DNA of 64,000 nt from Anaerolinea sp. (lineage in GTDB: Bacteria; Chloroflexota; Anaerolineae; Anaerolineales; Anaerolineaceae). Of this stretch, positions 25,550 through 33,747 are shown one piece after another. A program made the position numbers and the translations under genes. Numbering within the stretch: position 1 is the stretch's first letter; each line of letters begins with the position of its first letter. The notes under the pieces were generated by a model. That model had not been told where the DNA came from. It did not search any database and saw nothing but the letters and a program-made list of their open reading frames with translations. The DNA lies in assembly GCA_029975965.1 (NCBI GenBank), contig JARKOV010000076.1, positions 34,568 through 98,567 on the forward strand, in the 5' to 3' direction.

Positions 25550-26929
25550 CTAATCGGCATCTGCTTCGCCGCTGGTGAGATGTTCCAGGCCATCGGTTTT
25601 ATCGGGGCCGGCTTTGGCGTATTTAACGAGCAAGTACACATCTGCCACCATGAGCAGGCCATAAACCAGGGTTAAGACCAGCAGGCTGGTCAACACCATC
25701 GCAGGCGTAATATTCGGGGAGAACGCGTCCGAGGTTTTCATCAACCCATAAACCACCCAGGGTTGGCGTCCCATTTCGGTGAGCAACCAGCCGGTTGTGT
25801 TCGCCAGGTAGGGCAGCGCGATCGCAAACGGCAAAATTGCGCCGAACTTCGTGCCCTCGATCGAGCGATTGCGAACGTTGAAGTAGATGCCAACCACCGC
25901 GATCAGCAACATCAGCATTCCTGCGCCCACCATGATTCGGAAGGACCAGTAGGTAGTGAAGACCGAGGGGACATAATATCCCGGTCCGTAGAGCTGCTCG
26001 TACTCAGCCTGGAGGTCGCGGATGCCCTTGACCGCCCCGGTCGGGGTGTTGTAGGCCAGGATGCTCAACAGATTGGGTAAACGGATGGCAAAGCGATCCT
26101 TAAGATTTCGCTGATCGCCCCAGGTAAAGAGCGAGAAAGATGCCGGATCCTCCGTCTCCCACAACGCCTCCACCGACGCCATCTTCATCGGCTGCACGCG
26201 CACCATCTGCTGCGCCTGGCTGTGACCGACCAGGATCACCAACAAGATCGAAAGCCCACCAAAGACCATCGCCAGGTTGAGCGAGCGCTGGAAAAGCTCC
26301 ACTTTATGCTTGCGCAGCAGGTGATAAGCGGAGACTCCGATCACGAAGAATGCGCCTGTGGAAAAACCAGCCAGCACCGTGTGAGGGAACTGGGTCCACA
26401 CGTAGCGATTGGACAGCAGCGCGCCGAAGTCGGTCATCACCGCCCGACCGCCCTGGATCTCGAATCCGACCGGATTTTGCATGAAGGAATTGGCGATTAA
26501 TATCCATAGCGCCGAGATATTGGCGCCAATCGCCACCAGCCAGATCGAAGCCGCGTGCAGCCCTTTGGAGAGCTTATTCCAGCCGAAAACCCACACCCCC
26601 AGGAATACCGACTCGAGGAAAAACGCCAATAGCGCCTCGATGGCCAGAGGAGCCCCGAAGATGTCGCCCACGTACCGCGAATATTCAGACCAATTCATGC
26701 CAAATTGAAATTCCTGGACGATCCCGGTCACCACGCCCATGGCAAAATTGATCAGGAACAGCGTCCCCCAAAATTTTGCCATCGATTTGTAGATTTCCTG
26801 CTTCGTGGTGACGTAGATCGTCTCCATGATGGCGGTCAACACCGACAGCCCCAGGGTCAACGGGACAAAGAAGAAATGATAGACCGATGTGATCGCAAAC
26901 TGCCACTGAGATAGCGTGAGGACATCCAT
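25550..26929 (-). CDS. cydA: Cytochrome bd ubiquinol oxidase subunit I
   Basis: The chain begins MDVLTLSQWQFAITSVYHFFFVPLTLGLSV, with the haem-ligand His in SVYHF. Quinol-site residues are in VQPMKMASVEALWET, and WLLTEMGRQPWVVYGLMKT contains the conserved GRQPW. The Q-loop is the short form. It oxidises quinol and reduces O2 to water with little proton pumping, working at low oxygen or under stress. The longer frame begins 25 codons upstream, but the ATG at 26929 is preceded by TAGGAG and matches the family start. cydA and cydB are co-transcribed; no CydDC genes are in the window. Confidence 0.97.
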   Translation of the reverse strand: MDVLTLSQWQFAITSVYHFFFVPLTLGLSVLTAIMETIYVTTKQEIYKSMAKFWGTLFLINFAMGVVTGIVQEFQFGMNWSEYSRYVGDIFGAPLAIEALLAFFLESVFLGVWVFGWNKLSKGLHAASIWLVAIGANISALWILIANSFMQNPVGFEIQGGRAVMTDFGALLSNRYVWTQFPHTVLAGFSTGAFFVIGVSAYHLLRKHKVELFQRSLNLAMVFGGLSILLVILVGHSQAQQMVRVQPMKMASVEALWETEDPASFSLFTWGDQRNLKDRFAIRLPNLLSILAYNTPTGAVKGIRDLQAEYEQLYGPGYYVPSVFTTYWSFRIMVGAGMLMLLIAVVGIYFNVRNRSIEGTKFGAILPFAIALPYLANTTGWLLTEMGRQPWVVYGLMKTSDAFSPNITPAMVLTSLLVLTLVYGLLMVADVYLLVKYAKAGPDKTDGLEHLTSGEADAD

Positions 26930-27055
26930 CTGGCGGCTCCTAAAAAGATAGTAATCAAATTCACGATGTCTTAATCTTATTAAAGATACTCGCGGGCAAC
27001 CCATGAAACCTAATGTAGGAAGTCATCTAAGCCAGTGAGGATTGTCACAAGACTA

Positions 27056-27064
27056 TGATATAAT
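27056..27064 (+). promoter_or_regulatory. Extended -10 promoter (TGA-TATAAT) for the FKBP gene
   Basis: TGATATAAT at 27056-27064 matches TGnTATAAT. The start site would be near 27071, giving a leader of about 115 nt that contains the hairpin at 27101-27126. Confidence 0.6.
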
Positions 27065-27100
27065 CTGCCCGTTTTGCGACTGTGTAAATTTATTTTTTGG

Positions 27101-27126
27101 AAAATGTGGGTATTGCCCCACATTTT
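27101..27126. repeat. Copy 1 of a dispersed hairpin element (10-bp stem)
   Basis: AAAATGTGGG-(6 nt)-CCCACATTTT is a perfect inverted repeat, followed by ACAGAAAATC. A second copy with matching stem and 3' flank is at 47638-47663. Its left arm GGAAAATGTG recurs at 27171-27180, just before the FKBP start codon. Confidence 0.75.
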
Positions 27127-27186
27127 ACAGAAAATCGATGCACAATGCGTATTGCTAGAAACGTTTACAAGGAAAATGTGAGTGGG

Positions 27187-27786
27187 ATGGATAACACCAA
27201 GAAACCGATGAATGTTGCAGACGATGTGGTCGTCAGCCTGGATTACGTGCTTACCGTGAACGGAGAGGTGGTCGATTCGACCGAGGGCGACGACCCGATC
27301 GAGTTCCTTCAAGGGCATGAGAATATCATCCCGGGCCTGGAGCGGGAATTGTACGGCATGCAGGTCGGCGACACCAAGAAAGTGCGCGTTCCCGCCAAAG
27401 ATGCCTATGGTGAGATCGACCCGGACGCGATCGTCGATGTCCCCCGCAACGAAATTCCCAAGGAAATACCGATTAAACCCGGGGTTGAGTTAACCGTGAA
27501 AGACGAAGATGGTGATTTGCTCGACGCGCGGATCGTGTCGGTCGCAAAAGATACCGTCCGCCTGGATTTCAACCACCCTCTGGCTGGAAAGGACCTGGAC
27601 TTCGAGGTAACCGTGACCGGACTGCGCGAGGCAGAGGCGGAAGAATTAGAGCACGGCCACGTCCATGGCGATGATGATGAAGAATACGAGGAAGGTGAAG
27701 AGGAGCTTTTCTACGAGGACGAGGAAGAATTCGTGGACGAAGCCGATCTGGACGACCTGGAAAACCTGGACAACCGGAAGAACTGA
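27187..27786 (+). CDS. SlyD-like FKBP-type peptidyl-prolyl isomerase
   Basis: The 199-residue protein has an FKBP domain with the IF (insert-in-flap) chaperone domain: VVSLDYVLTVNGEVVDSTEGDDPIEFLQGHENIIPGLERELYGMQVGDTKKVRVPAKDAYGEIDPDAI, then the flap, then VRLDFNHPLAGKDLDFEVTV. It isomerises Xaa-Pro bonds and helps folding in the cytosol. After residue 155 there is a tail with HGHVHG and about 40 mostly acidic residues, which could bind metal as the His-rich tail of E. coli SlyD does. The ATG at 27187 best fits the domain; a start at 27145 is possible. Confidence 0.93.
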   Translation: MDNTKKPMNVADDVVVSLDYVLTVNGEVVDSTEGDDPIEFLQGHENIIPGLERELYGMQVGDTKKVRVPAKDAYGEIDPDAIVDVPRNEIPKEIPIKPGVELTVKDEDGDLLDARIVSVAKDTVRLDFNHPLAGKDLDFEVTVTGLREAEAEELEHGHVHGDDDEEYEEGEEELFYEDEEEFVDEADLDDLENLDNRKN

Positions 27787-27807
27787 TACTCGACCATTCA
27801 AAGGCGA

Positions 27808-27844
27808 ACACAGGTGGGCGCTTTGAGCACCCACCTGTGTTTTT
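27808..27844 (+). terminator. Intrinsic terminator after the FKBP gene
   Basis: ACACAGGTGGG (27808-27818) pairs perfectly with CCCACCTGTGT (27830-27840), followed by a T run. It sits between convergent genes and its tail touches the stop codon of the MFS gene. Confidence 0.9.
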
Positions 27845-29072
27845 ATTTCCCCTTCCAGACCACCATCATCAGCGCTGCCAGGAATGCCATCCCCGACCCA
27901 AACAAGAACGGCGCCGAAGGGCCCCATCCCTGCCACGCCCCGACCCCCTGCCAGAGCACGCCGGCAATCAACGACGCCGGAAAATCGAGCAGGCCTAACA
28001 CAGCATTGTAGGTGCCGTAAGCCGTGCCGCGCAAGTTTTCTGGCACCAGGTCGGCTACCATCGCTTTGGCCGTGCTGTACGCCAACGCGTAATAAACCCC
28101 GTAGAGGATATATAAGGCAACAATATGCCAAGCCGTTTGCGCCAGGCCAAAACCCAGGTAGATGGCCGCATAAACCAGCCACCCGCCGACGATCATCCGC
28201 TTTCGCCCAACCCGGTCGGACAGCGAGCCTGCAGGAGTCGAAAGCAGGGCATAAACAAGGTTGTAGACGGCCAGCATCGCCAGGATGCCGGTCACACTCA
28301 TCCCGCGCTCCTGCGCCCTCAAGGTGAGGAATGCGTCCGATGAATTGCCCAGGTCGAACACGCCGACAATGAACAGGAACAGCATGAACGGTCTGCCCAA
28401 GGAGCGAAAGGCAAATTTGGGCGCTTCTCGAACGCCGCTCACCGGCACGTCTCTGGCGCCAATGACCAGCGACAAGACCGCCAGTAGCGCCGGGATGATG
28501 CTGATTAAGACCACCGTGCGGAAAGTTGGCGCGCTTAAGTTGACCTGGTGTGCCTGAGCGAGCCAAACGATTCCCAGTGAGATCAACAGGCCGAACATAG
28601 CGCCGGCTGTGTCGGCTGCGCGATGGAAGCCAAAAGCCAGGCCGCGAATCTCCGGCTTGACCGAGTCAGCCACCAGCGCATCCCGCGGGGCTGTGCGGAT
28701 CCCCTTCCCTACCCGGTCCATCCAGCGCACGCCGGCGATGGCTTCCCAGCTACTCGCGAAATAGAAAAATGGCTTGGCCAACGCCGCCAACCCATAGCCA
28801 AACACGGCAATCCATTTGCGCCCGCGCAAGCGGTCCGATAACCAGCCCGAGAACACCTTCAACAGGCTGGCGGTCGCTTCAGCGACGCCCTCAATGATGC
28901 CAATGATGTTGGTCTTCACCCCCAGCACGTTCGCCAGGAACAACGGCAGGATATTAATCACCATTTCGGTGGAGATATCCATGAAAAAGCTGGTCAGGCT
29001 GACCGCCCATACATTGCGAGGCAACCGCCGTAGGCCCACCTGGGGTCGCTGTGATACCTCTTGTTCACTCAT
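27843..29072 (-). CDS. Major facilitator superfamily transporter
   Basis: This is a 12-helix MFS protein with the motif A-like loop GWLSDRLRGRKWIAVFGYGLAALAKP between helices 2 and 3, RWMDRVGKGIRTAPRDALVADSV in the centre, and a second motif A (AGSLSDRVGRKRMIVGGW) in the C-half. The GKGIRTAPRDALV segment is typical of a bacterial subgroup of drug or small-molecule exporters whose substrate is unknown. The ATG at 29072 has GGGGAGG upstream; the frame can extend 39 codons further without good support. It is divergent from the cysteine-leader transcript. Confidence 0.9.
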   Translation of the reverse strand: MSEQEVSQRPQVGLRRLPRNVWAVSLTSFFMDISTEMVINILPLFLANVLGVKTNIIGIIEGVAEATASLLKVFSGWLSDRLRGRKWIAVFGYGLAALAKPFFYFASSWEAIAGVRWMDRVGKGIRTAPRDALVADSVKPEIRGLAFGFHRAADTAGAMFGLLISLGIVWLAQAHQVNLSAPTFRTVVLISIIPALLAVLSLVIGARDVPVSGVREAPKFAFRSLGRPFMLFLFIVGVFDLGNSSDAFLTLRAQERGMSVTGILAMLAVYNLVYALLSTPAGSLSDRVGRKRMIVGGWLVYAAIYLGFGLAQTAWHIVALYILYGVYYALAYSTAKAMVADLVPENLRGTAYGTYNAVLGLLDFPASLIAGVLWQGVGAWQGWGPSAPFLFGSGMAFLAALMMVVWKGK

Positions 29073-29193
29073 CGGAGCCTCCCCTTCCGCATCGTATCCG
29101 TCCATTATACGCCTCGATGGAATACCCACTTCAAAGAGGGGATCGATTCCTTGCAGGGTCTTCTCAACGTCATGGGTTTCTTTGTGCAACCCC

Positions 29194-29221
29194 TTGACAA
29201 TCTGATAAATATTATTAGAAT
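29194..29221 (+). promoter_or_regulatory. Strong sigma-70-type promoter (TTGACA-16-TAGAAT) of the leader peptide operon
   Basis: A perfect -35 TTGACA (29194-29199) lies 16 nt before TAGAAT (29216-29221). The start site would be near 29228, about 20 nt before the leader ORF. Confidence 0.75.
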
Positions 29222-29248
29222 AGTCATAATAATTCTAGGAGCACTCGT

Positions 29249-29305
29249 ATGAGCCAAACTTGCATGTGTTGTATGCGGCGGGGACTGGAACCGCCGCCGG
29301 CCTGA
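29249..29305 (+). CDS. Cys-rich leader peptide (18 aa), candidate attenuator
   Basis: The ORF MSQTCMCCMRRGLEPPPA has a near-ideal TAGGAG Shine-Dalgarno 7 nt before the ATG and a promoter just upstream. Cys codons are at positions 5, 7 and 8. The ORF overlaps a hairpin, GCGGCGG (29275-29281) with CCGCCGC (29291-29297), and is followed by a terminator at 29326. This is the arrangement of ribosome-mediated attenuation: stalling at Cys codons would cover the first arm and free the second. The peptide has no recognisable function of its own. Confidence 0.65.
   Translation: MSQTCMCCMRRGLEPPPA
29275..29297 (+). promoter_or_regulatory. Hairpin overlapping the leader ORF (attenuator arms 1 and 2)
   Basis: A 7-bp GC-only stem with a 9-nt loop. 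Its 3' arm (CCGCC) can also pair with GGTGG inside the terminator stem, including one G-U pair, so it could form a competing antiterminator. Confidence 0.5.
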
Positions 29306-29325
29306 AAATCCGACGGACGTCTCTG

Positions 29326-29379
29326 ACGGGTGGTTGCAGCCCCTGCATATGTGCAGTTGACCGCAGCCACCCGTTTTTT
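29326..29379 (+). terminator. Intrinsic terminator between leader peptide and DUF4395 gene
   Basis: ACGGGTGGTTGC (29326-29337) pairs with GCAGCCACCCGT (29363-29374) over 12 bp with one G-U pair. The loop has an inner CTGCA/TGCAG hairpin, and six Ts follow. It stands upstream of, not after, the structural genes. Confidence 0.85.
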
Positions 29380-29420
29380 AATTCGTTTATAGAATTTATT
29401 GACCGAATGAGAGGAAACCC

Positions 29421-29924
29421 TTGAAAGTAAACCAACCTTCGCTGGTGCCCGTAGATCACTCCGCGATTCGCGTCAACCAATCGCTGGTCATCCTTCTGCC
29501 GGCCCTCGCTTTTATCTTCAACCTGCCGTGGCTGGTCGGCTTAACCGCTGCCGTAATGCTGGTGGGGAGCTTTGTGCTCCAAAAGCCCGGGTTCGCTTTC
29601 CTCTACGCTGCGCTGTTGAGACCTGCCGGACTGGTCAAACCGGATGTCGTCCAGGACAACCGCGAACCGCACCTGTTTTCGCAGGGGCTGGGCGGTATTT
29701 TCCTGAGCGCGGCAACCGCGCTGCTCTACCTGGCGAGCTCAACGGCGGGGTGGGTGCTCAGCTGGTTGGTGGTGGGCCTGGCCTCGCTCAATTTGTTCGC
29801 CGGCTTCTGCGTCGGATGCGCGATCTACTACTGGCTCAACCACTTGAATGTGCCGGGGTTTGCCAAAGCGCCCCCGGCTGGCACACTACCGGGGATGCGC
29901 CCAAGGAATGCCACCCATGAATGA
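29421..29924 (+). CDS. DUF4395 membrane protein
   Basis: The 167-residue protein has four membrane segments and the DUF4395 signature: DHSAIRVNQSLVILLPALAF, FLYAALLRPAG, RFSQG-like HLFSQGLGGIFLS and the late NLFAGFCVGCAIYYWL with its membrane-embedded CxxC. DUF4395 proteins are often encoded with thioredoxins and rhodaneses, suggesting a role in thiol or sulfur transfer across the membrane; the function is not established. The start is a TTG after GAGAGGAAA. The gene overlaps the thioredoxin start by 8 nt. Confidence 0.85.
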   Translation: MKVNQPSLVPVDHSAIRVNQSLVILLPALAFIFNLPWLVGLTAAVMLVGSFVLQKPGFAFLYAALLRPAGLVKPDVVQDNREPHLFSQGLGGIFLSAATALLYLASSTAGWVLSWLVVGLASLNLFAGFCVGCAIYYWLNHLNVPGFAKAPPAGTLPGMRPRNATHE

Positions 29925-30327
29925 GGAAATCGTCATCCGCTTCCTGCTTGCCTTAGCGATCGCGGCTGCCGGCTTTGGGATCTACCAGCTGGCCTCGCGG
30001 GGAGTTTTGATGCGCGCCAGAAATGCCGGTCGGAAGTCTCCGGTCGGGCAACCAGGGCAACCGGCGATCCTGTACTTCACCACCCCCGATTGCGCGCCCT
30101 GCAAAACGATCCAACGCCCTGCGCTGAACCAGGTGAAGGCACTTTTAGGCGAGAAATTGCAGGTCGTCGAAGTAAATGCCTATGAAAATCCCGAGACCGC
30201 CCGAGAATGGGGAGTGCTGAGCGTGCCAACCACGTTCATCCTGGATGAACGGGGCATTCCGCGCCATGTCAATCACGGCGCAACCCCGGCTGGAAAGCTG
30301 ATCCGGCAGCTCCAAGACCTGGTTTAA
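29917..30327 (+). CDS. Membrane-anchored thioredoxin-like protein
   Basis: One N-terminal membrane segment (about residues 7-25) is followed by a thioredoxin fold with YFTTPDCAPCKTIQRPALNQV (active site CAPC), VVEVNAYENPETAREWGVLSVPTTFILDE (cis-Pro in VPTT). The charge pattern fits an outward-facing domain but topology is not certain. It would reduce or exchange disulfides in partner proteins, perhaps with the CxxC of the overlapping DUF4395 protein. The ATG at 29917 has AAGGAA upstream, and an upstream in-frame start adds 23 unlike residues. Confidence 0.9.
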   Translation: MNEEIVIRFLLALAIAAAGFGIYQLASRGVLMRARNAGRKSPVGQPGQPAILYFTTPDCAPCKTIQRPALNQVKALLGEKLQVVEVNAYENPETAREWGVLSVPTTFILDERGIPRHVNHGATPAGKLIRQLQDLV

Positions 30328-30429
30328 CCGGAGACGAAAAATCCACCTGGCTGCGCAACTTTTTCCCTGACCCCACGTAAATCTTCATAGAAGGGACGAA
30401 AAACAAGACGCTCTTCGATGGAGGCTGAA

Positions 30430-30612
30430 ATGGGTATTATCGAGTTCTTGGTGAACTTAATTGGTGGCGTGATCGGGTTGGTGGTTGGATTGATTGGCGG
30501 GCTGATCGGGCTCGTGGTGGGCATCGCCGGCCTGGCAATTGCGGTCGTGGTGGGACTGGTGCTGCTGGTCTTGCTCGGGCCGATAATCCTTCTATTGGTA
30601 TTGATTTTCTGA
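30430..30612 (+). CDS. Small Gly-rich membrane protein with glycine-zipper repeats
   Basis: The 60-residue protein is almost entirely hydrophobic: MGIIEFLVNLIGGVIGLVVG, then repeated GLIGGLIGLVVGIAGLA, and a second segment rich in Val and Leu. The GxxxG spacing suggests helix packing or oligomerisation in the membrane. GGAGG stands 7 nt before the ATG at 30430. No family recognised. It follows the thioredoxin gene by about 100 nt and is closed by a terminator. Confidence 0.65.
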   Translation: MGIIEFLVNLIGGVIGLVVGLIGGLIGLVVGIAGLAIAVVVGLVLLVLLGPIILLLVLIF

Positions 30613-30629
30613 TCCCTTATCGTCGCACG

Positions 30630-30667
30630 ATGCAGGCGGCTGGCTCATGCTGGTCGCCTGCATCTTT
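30630..30667 (+). terminator. Intrinsic terminator
   Basis: ATGCAGGCG (30630-30638) pairs with CGCCTGCAT (30655-30663), then CTTTT. It ends the DUF4395/thioredoxin/small membrane protein region. Confidence 0.75.
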
Positions 30668-30678
30668 TAATCCTCAAT

Positions 30679-32790
30679 TCACCGCAGTACCTGGAACAAG
30701 TTGCTGAAATCGTCTCGCCAGAGACGCACCCGGCCGCTCCCATTCAGATCGCGAGATGCGGCGAGCAAAGCGGGTTCACCGGCCAGGGTCTCCTTGGGAG
30801 CGATCAAGACCCACCAGGACAGGTTACCCAATGGCCTGGCGCCGTCGGAGGAAAAGAACCTGCCTTGCACACCCAGGGCTTTGATCGTCTGGTCCAGCAC
30901 CGGCTCCAGGTTGACATGCTTATTGGAAATGTGCACCGCCAGCATCCCCTGAGGGTTGATATGCGCCAGGTAAACCTCGAACGCTTCGCGGGTGAGCAAG
31001 TGCACCGGGATCGAGTCGCCCGAAAAGGCATCCACGACGAGCAAATCGTATTGCTGGCTGCCGCTGGCGAGCTCACGCTCCAGCGCCAGGCGCGCGTCAC
31101 CCGGGATGATTTCAACCTTCGCCGGCGTATCCCTCAGGTAAGTAAAATACCGCTCGTTTTGAGCCAGCCGGATGACCGCCGGGTCCAACTCGTAAAAACG
31201 GAAGACATCGCCGGCGTTGCCATACACCGCCAGCGAGCCAATCCCCAATCCAACCACACCCACCCGCAAGGGCTTCACCTGGGGGCGCTGTTCAAAACTC
31301 CGGAAGGCCAGGCCAATCCCACTCGGGGCGGTGTAATACGTCGTCGGCGCCATCCGGTATGCCTCATCGAGAGCCTGCAAGCCGTGCATCGTCGTTCCGT
31401 GCATCATGCGCCGGCTATCCACGCCGTCGATCACCCCTTGCCGAACCCTGATCACCCCATAAAAATTGCGCTCCATCCACAGGCTGCCGGCGCGAATATA
31501 CAGCGGGAATATCAGCAATAACACGGTCGCCGCCAGCCCGACGACTGAGATAGGTACGCGCAGCTTCCAGCTCCAGGCTTGCCGATTCTGATACAGGATG
31601 AACACCGAAGACATGGCAATCAGGGCGAGTCCGACCTGGTACTCCCAATACCCTTCGAAGAGAACCGGGGCTACCAGATTGACCAGCACACCACCCAGCG
31701 CTCCACCGATGGAGATCATCAGGTAAAACGAGGTCAGAAAACGCGGCGCCGGTCGTCTCTCGTACACTTCGCGGTGGCACAGCAAGCAGGCAAAGAATAC
31801 CACCGCCGCGTTGACCACGATCTGGACCACCGTATCCAAGACACCTGCCATCACCTGCGCCCACATCGCGAAGCCAATGCTCGCCAGAGTTAAGATGATC
31901 AAGACCCCTTTTGGAATTCGGTAACGATCGCTGAAGGCGACCATAAAAGACAGCAGATAAAGGCTGAGTGGCAATACCCATAAGAATGGAACAGAGGCAA
32001 GGTCCTGGGTCAATTCATTGGTGCCAGACAACAAAACCATCGAGGCGCAGGTCGCCAAAAACACCCACAGGATGCGCGTTCTCGCACCCGGTGGCGGCGA
32101 GGGGATATCCTCTTGGACTGCCGGATCAACTCGATCTCCGCTATCGGGCGCATTTCGCGCGACGTGATGGAGGACAAGTCCTAATAACAACAGGAAAATA
32201 AAGAAACCCGTCGACCAGAAAAGCGCCTGGGAGTGGAGGGTCAGGTTGGGCTCGACCAGCAACGGGTAACTGAGCAAGGCTGCCAGCGAAGCGGCGTTGG
32301 AGAGGATATAGAAACGGTAGGGTTGCCCCCTCGTGGTCAACCTGCCAAACCAGAACTGCACCAGCGTGCTGGTGGTTGACAACAGGAAATACGGCACACC
32401 AACGCTGACCAACAAAATCAACAAGACATCCCACATGGGGGCATCCGCTGAGCCGGGCCGAAAAGACGCGCCGGCGAGCAATGGTACACCCCAGGCTAAA
32501 GCCGTGACCAAGATCCAGCCGCCGGCGACCAGCATCACCCCGCTGTGGACGCGCACCTGGGTGGATGACCGGCGCCCCCCCAACCAGTGGGCATACAGAT
32601 AACCACCCAAAAGAACCAGTTGGAAGAACATCATCGCGGTCGTCCAGACGGCTGTCCCCCCGCCAAACCAGGGCAAAATGTACTTGCTGATCAATGGTTG
32701 GACGAGAAATAACAGGAAGGAAGACACCAATATGGTCCCGGCAAAGAAAAAAAGGCTCTGCCGGTTTACCGAAGAAGAGCCATTACCCAT
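30679..32790 (-). CDS. Membrane protein fused to a spermidine synthase-like domain
   Basis: The 703-residue protein has about eleven hydrophobic segments in residues 1-440, starting FFFAGTILVSSFLLFLVQPLISKYILPWFGGGTAVWTTAMMFFQLVLLGGYLYAH. A class I methyltransferase-like domain of the spermidine synthase type follows: VGVVGLGIGSLAVYG, RFYELDPAVIRLA, VEIIPGDARLALE, LLVVDAFSGDSIPVHLLT. The fused form is common in bacteria and may not make polyamines; the product is unknown. GAGGGTG precedes the ATG. The GNAT gene downstream ends 36 nt away on the same strand. Confidence 0.88.
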   Translation of the reverse strand: MGNGSSSVNRQSLFFFAGTILVSSFLLFLVQPLISKYILPWFGGGTAVWTTAMMFFQLVLLGGYLYAHWLGGRRSSTQVRVHSGVMLVAGGWILVTALAWGVPLLAGASFRPGSADAPMWDVLLILLVSVGVPYFLLSTTSTLVQFWFGRLTTRGQPYRFYILSNAASLAALLSYPLLVEPNLTLHSQALFWSTGFFIFLLLLGLVLHHVARNAPDSGDRVDPAVQEDIPSPPPGARTRILWVFLATCASMVLLSGTNELTQDLASVPFLWVLPLSLYLLSFMVAFSDRYRIPKGVLIILTLASIGFAMWAQVMAGVLDTVVQIVVNAAVVFFACLLCHREVYERRPAPRFLTSFYLMISIGGALGGVLVNLVAPVLFEGYWEYQVGLALIAMSSVFILYQNRQAWSWKLRVPISVVGLAATVLLLIFPLYIRAGSLWMERNFYGVIRVRQGVIDGVDSRRMMHGTTMHGLQALDEAYRMAPTTYYTAPSGIGLAFRSFEQRPQVKPLRVGVVGLGIGSLAVYGNAGDVFRFYELDPAVIRLAQNERYFTYLRDTPAKVEIIPGDARLALERELASGSQQYDLLVVDAFSGDSIPVHLLTREAFEVYLAHINPQGMLAVHISNKHVNLEPVLDQTIKALGVQGRFFSSDGARPLGNLSWWVLIAPKETLAGEPALLAASRDLNGSGRVRLWRDDFSNLFQVLR

Positions 32791-32826
32791 TCACTAACCA
32801 CCCTCTTGCTGGAGTCAATGGCTCGA

Positions 32827-33615
32827 TTATATCCCCAATCGGCGGATCACCCACCAGATATCCTGCCCCTCGAAACCGCACCGCCGGTAAATGTGCTCGG
32901 CATCCGTGGGATTATCCGCCTCGCCGGACACGGTCACCAACCGCACCTCGCGCTGCAACACGCCCAACAACCTGCAGACAATCGCCTTTGCCAGTCCCTG
33001 CCCCCGGAATTCGGGGATCACCTGGATCCATTCCAGAGAGGCTTCGCGGGTGCGCGGATCTAATTCGGCAATACCCAGGCCGGCCGGTTGGTTGACCCGC
33101 TGGTCGATCACCCAAATCCACAGGCGCTCGTCGAACTCAGGCTGGTGGTGCCAGCGCATCACCTCCTCCACGCTGGGGCGCAGGTGTGCATAGCTGCGTC
33201 CAATCACCTCGGCAACCTGGGTAGCCTCGGCGGGCATTTGCACTTGAGCGAAGCGAAAGCTACCCGGTAGGTCGAAGTGGGTGCACGGTCGGGTCAGGCT
33301 GAGGCGGAAATAACGTTGCACGACCAGGTTGGATGTCAAACGGATGCGTGAGGCGTACCGGCTGTGAATGACGGTCAATACCGGGGTGCGCCAGATTTCT
33401 TGCGGAGCAGCCGGCTCCCAGAGGCGCTCGCGGTCCCAATAGACCTGCAGGCTATCGTCGCTCCATGCCTCCAGGTGACTGATCTGCCCGGTTTCATCGA
33501 CCCGGATCGCTGTTTCCCACTCATCGATGCATGGAAGGATTTTTCCGAGCGGCAATGATAAAACCCCGCACGGGTCTTGAAAGTAAATTTTCTCCAACGC
33601 CTGGTGGAAATTCAT
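32827..33615 (-). CDS. GNAT-family N-acetyltransferase
   Basis: The C-terminal half is a GNAT fold with the acetyl-CoA loop EWIQVIPEFRGQGLAKAIVCRLL (RGQGLA) and YRRCGFEGQDIWWVI. The N-terminal about 110 residues (ILPCIDEWETAIRVDETGQISHLEAWSDDSLQVYW) form an extra domain of unknown role. The substrate is not evident. The Shine-Dalgarno before the ATG is weak. It lies upstream of the spermidine synthase-like gene on the same strand and is divergent from the ECF S component. Confidence 0.85.
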   Translation of the reverse strand: MNFHQALEKIYFQDPCGVLSLPLGKILPCIDEWETAIRVDETGQISHLEAWSDDSLQVYWDRERLWEPAAPQEIWRTPVLTVIHSRYASRIRLTSNLVVQRYFRLSLTRPCTHFDLPGSFRFAQVQMPAEATQVAEVIGRSYAHLRPSVEEVMRWHHQPEFDERLWIWVIDQRVNQPAGLGIAELDPRTREASLEWIQVIPEFRGQGLAKAIVCRLLGVLQREVRLVTVSGEADNPTDAEHIYRRCGFEGQDIWWVIRRLGI

Positions 33616-33710
33616 CGCTGGTGGATCAAATCGAACAGACGGCTCTTGGGTTAATCATAGAGCAAATCTCAGAATAGAGTACAACCTTTGTATATTTTAG
33701 CCCAATTTAA

Positions 33711-33719
33711 TGTTACAAT
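33711..33719 (+). promoter_or_regulatory. Extended -10 promoter (TGT-TACAAT) of the ECF S gene
   Basis: TGTTACAAT fits TGnTATAAT with one mismatch. The leader to the ATG at 33748 is about 22 nt and carries GTGAGGAAT, so there is no room for a riboswitch. Confidence 0.5.
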
Positions 33720-33747
33720 CCCACATCATTCACTCAAGTGAGGAATT

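Noticed and set aside
27646..28566. 306-codon minus-strand frame across FKBP 3' end and MFS gene
   Set aside because: Overlaps two strongly supported genes and crosses the terminator at 27808-27844.
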